From an uncultured Oscillospiraceae bacterium (GTDB lineage Bacteria; Bacillota; Clostridia; Oscillospirales; Acutalibacteraceae), in NCBI GenBank assembly GCA_900554525.1, contig USHL01000049.1, positions 1 to 8,606 on the forward strand: DNA of 8,606 bases, read 5' to 3'. The notes beneath the pieces are model-generated. The model was not told where the DNA came from. It saw nothing but the letters and a program-made list of their open reading frames with translations, and did no database searches. Numbering within the stretch: position 1 is the stretch's first letter; each line of letters starts with the position of its first letter. Both the position numbers and the translations under genes were made by a program. Below, piece after piece: positions 7,000-8,606 of this stretch.

Positions 7000-7025
7000 A
7001 AACCGTCCGTATAGACGGACGGTTT
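7000..7025 (+). terminator. Strong hairpin: topoisomerase operon terminator and/or valS 5' stem
   Basis: An uninterrupted 11-base-pair stem pairs 7000-7010 (arm core AACCGTCCGT) with 7015-7025 (arm core ACGGACGGTT) across an ATAG loop. On the + strand the T run after the stem is short (TTTGT). On the - strand it is strong, because seven A residues (6996-7002) precede or form the base of the stem. It could end topoisomerase transcripts. Its position downstream of the predicted valS promoter, however, means it would also be the first structure in the valS mRNA. No - strand gene is visible that would need it. The hairpin is certain; its role is not. Confidence 0.6.
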
Positions 7026-7068
7026 GTCGGCTGAAAAATGCAAACGCAGTTTAAACTTAATGCCGACA
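7025..7068 (+). promoter_or_regulatory. Second stem in the valS leader, enclosing a small hairpin
   Basis: TGTCGGC (7025-7031) is the exact reverse complement of GCCGACA (7062-7068), giving a seven-base-pair stem. It abuts the first hairpin directly, so the two could stack. Inside lies TGC-AAAC-GCA (7039-7048) and the ten-base palindrome AGTTTAAACT (7048-7057). No known riboswitch is recognised, and the T-box signature common before aminoacyl-tRNA synthetase genes in Firmicutes is absent. This is a candidate structured leader only. Confidence 0.4.
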
Positions 7069-7113
7069 TAGGTTAATATATCCGCAAATTCAAGAATTAT
7101 TCCAACAAAATCA

Positions 7114-7125
7114 ACGGACGGAGAG
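7114..7125 (+). promoter_or_regulatory. valS ribosome binding region repeating a hairpin arm
   Basis: The Shine-Dalgarno-like GGAGAG (7120-7125) lies eight bases before the valS ATG at 7134. It overlaps ACGGACGG (7114-7121), an exact copy of the 3' arm of the upstream hairpin (7015-7022). The 5' arm CCGTCCGT (7003-7010) could therefore pair here and partly cover the ribosome binding site. Whether it does is inference. Confidence 0.55.
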
Positions 7126-7133
7126 AATGAATA

Positions 7134-8606
7134 ATGGCCAGAGAATTAGCTAAGCAGTACGATCCGAAAAACGTGGAGGATCGTATTTATAAAATGTGGC
7201 TCGACGGGAAATATTTCCACGCGAAATGCGAGGAGGGAAAGCCGACCTATACGATTGTTATACCGCCTCCCAACATCACAGGTCAGCTCCATATGGGTCA
7301 TGCGCTGGATAATACCTTTCAGGATATACTTATCCGCTTCAAGCGCATGCAGGGCTTCGATACCCTCTGGGTGCCCGGGACCGACCATGCGTCTATCGCT
7401 ACCGAGGCTAAAATCGTCGAAAAGATGAAATCCGAGGGGCTGACAAAGGAGGATGTCGGCCGCGAGGGCTTTTTAGAGCGCGCGTGGGAATGGAAAAGAC
7501 AGTACGGCGGCAGAATTATTGAGCAGCTGAAAAAAATGGGCTCCTCCTGCGACTGGGACAGAGAACGCTTTACTATGGACGAGGGCTGCTCTGAGGCGGT
7601 AAAGGAGGTTTTCGTAAAGCTTTACGAAAAAGGTCTTATCTACCGCGGCGAAAGAATAATCAACTGGTGCCCGCACTGTAAGACCTCGATCTCAGACGCC
7701 GAGGTTGAGTACAAGGAGCAGCCGAGCCATTTCTGGCATCTGCGTTATCCGTTTAAGGACGGCAGCGGTTATCTTGAGCTTGCCACCACCCGCCCCGAGA
7801 CGCTGCTCGGCGATACCGCGGTGGCGGTAAACCCGAACGATGAAAGATATAAGGACGCAATAGGCAAAACGCTGATACTTCCGCTGGTGCACCGGGAGAT
7901 ACCGGTGGTGGCGGATGATTATGTCGAGACGGATTTCGGCACCGGAGTGGTGAAGATTACCCCCGCGCACGACCCGAATGACTTTGAGGTGGGCCTGCGC
8001 CATAATCTTCCGGTTATAAATGTTCTGACCGACGACGCCAGGATTACCGAGGATTATCCTAAATATGCCGGTCTCGACCGTTATGAGGCGAGGAAGGCGA
8101 TCGTCGCCGATTTAGAGGCGGAGGGCGCGCTGGTGAGGACCGAGGACTATACCCACAATGTCGGAACCTGCTACCGCTGCGGCACTACGGTCGAGCCCCG
8201 TGTTTCAAAGCAGTGGTTCGTTAAAATGAAGCCGCTGGCCGAGCCCGCGATAGAGGCAGTTAAAAACGGCGAGACCAAATTTGTTCCGCAGAGATTTGAA
8301 AAAATATATTTCCACTGGCTTGAAAATATCCGTGACTGGTGCATTTCGCGTCAGCTCTGGTGGGGCCACAGAATACCGGCGTGGTACTGCGCCGACTGCG
8401 GCGAGATAACCGTATCAAAGAAAGATGTCGCCTGCTGTGCTCATTGCGGCAGTAAAAATGTCGAACAGGATCCCGATACTCTGGATACATGGTTTTCTTC
8501 CGCGCTATGGCCGTTTTCCACACTCGGCTGGCCGGAGGAGACTGAGGATTTCAAGCACTATTATCCGACAAATACGCTTGTCACCGGCTATGATATAATC
8601 CCGTTC
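7134..8606 (+). CDS. valS: Valyl-tRNA synthetase, N-terminal 491 codons (cut by window end)
   Basis: ValRS charges tRNA-Val with valine in the cytoplasm and removes mischarged threonine. The frame is open from the ATG at 7134 to the end of the window. Bacterial ValRS is usually near 880 residues, so just over half is seen. The class I signature is present as PPPNITGQLHMGHAL (44-58) with HMGH at 53-56, followed by PGTDHASIAT (81-90), typical of ValRS. The CP1 editing domain shows ATTRPETLLGDTAV (217-230) and PAHDPNDF (277-284). Zinc-binding cysteine pairs occur at C179/C182, C346/C349, C419/C422 and C435/C438. ISRQLWWGHRIPAW (404-417) and DPDTLDTWFSSALWPFS (446-462) are strong family blocks. 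The KMSKS loop and anticodon-binding domain lie beyond the window. There is no frameshift. Regulation may involve the structured leader. Confidence 0.97.
   Translation, partial: MARELAKQYDPKNVEDRIYKMWLDGKYFHAKCEEGKPTYTIVIPPPNITGQLHMGHALDNTFQDILIRFKRMQGFDTLWVPGTDHASIATEAKIVEKMKSEGLTKEDVGREGFLERAWEWKRQYGGRIIEQLKKMGSSCDWDRERFTMDEGCSEAVKEVFVKLYEKGLIYRGERIINWCPHCKTSISDAEVEYKEQPSHFWHLRYPFKDGSGYLELATTRPETLLGDTAVAVNPNDERYKDAIGKTLILPLVHREIPVVADDYVETDFGTGVVKITPAHDPNDFEVGLRHNLPVINVLTDDARITEDYPKYAGLDRYEARKAIVADLEAEGALVRTEDYTHNVGTCYRCGTTVEPRVSKQWFVKMKPLAEPAIEAVKNGETKFVPQRFEKIYFHWLENIRDWCISRQLWWGHRIPAWYCADCGEITVSKKDVACCAHCGSKNVEQDPDTLDTWFSSALWPFSTLGWPEETEDFKHYYPTNTLVTGYDIIPF

Noticed and set aside
7312..7571. 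Cysteine pairs and unusual residues in ValRS as a novel zinc insertion
   Set aside because: Such cysteine pairs within the catalytic and CP1 regions are familiar in bacterial and clostridial ValRS; nothing novel.
1..8606. CRISPR array, transposon ends, tRNA or defence genes
   Set aside because: No regularly spaced repeats, transposase motifs, cloverleaf or defence-type domains are visible on either strand.

Overview
The window reads as a chromosomal housekeeping segment from an endospore-forming member of the Clostridia. The best guess is an Oscillospiraceae/Ruminococcaceae-like lineage, inferred from protein resemblance and gene content, not from any marker RNA. All supported genes lie on the + strand. 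Codon choice and base composition look even from gene to gene; AT-rich DNA is confined to the gaps. There is no sign of an insertion sequence, phage, CRISPR array, tRNA or rRNA.

Layout. (1) 1-239 is an AT-rich upstream region with a possible promoter and a strong ribosome binding site. (2) 240-2316 is a tight two-gene unit. A CwlD-type N-acetylmuramoyl-L-alanine amidase (spore-cortex muramic-lactam pathway) is followed, one base after its stop, by radA (RecA-like/Lon-like DNA repair and recombination ATPase). (3) 2317-2680 is a 364-base gap. It holds a weak hairpin at the radA stop, a clearer palindrome near 2513-2541, and a near-consensus vegetative promoter (TTGACG, 18-base spacer, TATAAT). 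(4) 2681-6950 is a two-gene operon for a complete but markedly divergent type IIA topoisomerase: a GyrB/ParE-like ATPase/TOPRIM subunit and a GyrA/ParC-like cleavage subunit without a GyrA box. (5) 6951-7133 is a leader with a near-consensus promoter, a strong hairpin, a second stem enclosing a small hairpin, and a Shine-Dalgarno region that repeats one arm of the first hairpin. (6) 7134-8606 is the first 491 codons of valS (valyl-tRNA synthetase), cut by the window end.

How it fits together. CwlD acts at the cell envelope during sporulation, RadA in recombination, the topoisomerase in DNA topology or decatenation, and ValRS in translation. These are separate housekeeping jobs, not one pathway. 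The best leads are the topoisomerase pair and the valS leader. The topoisomerase keeps its core ATP-binding, TOPRIM and tyrosine residues, but it has changed at the quinolone-contact serine, the HPHGD motif, the ATP lid and the GyrA-box position. The valS leader lacks a T-box signature but could form mutually exclusive structures. A shared 10-base hairpin arm also brackets the topoisomerase operon on both sides.
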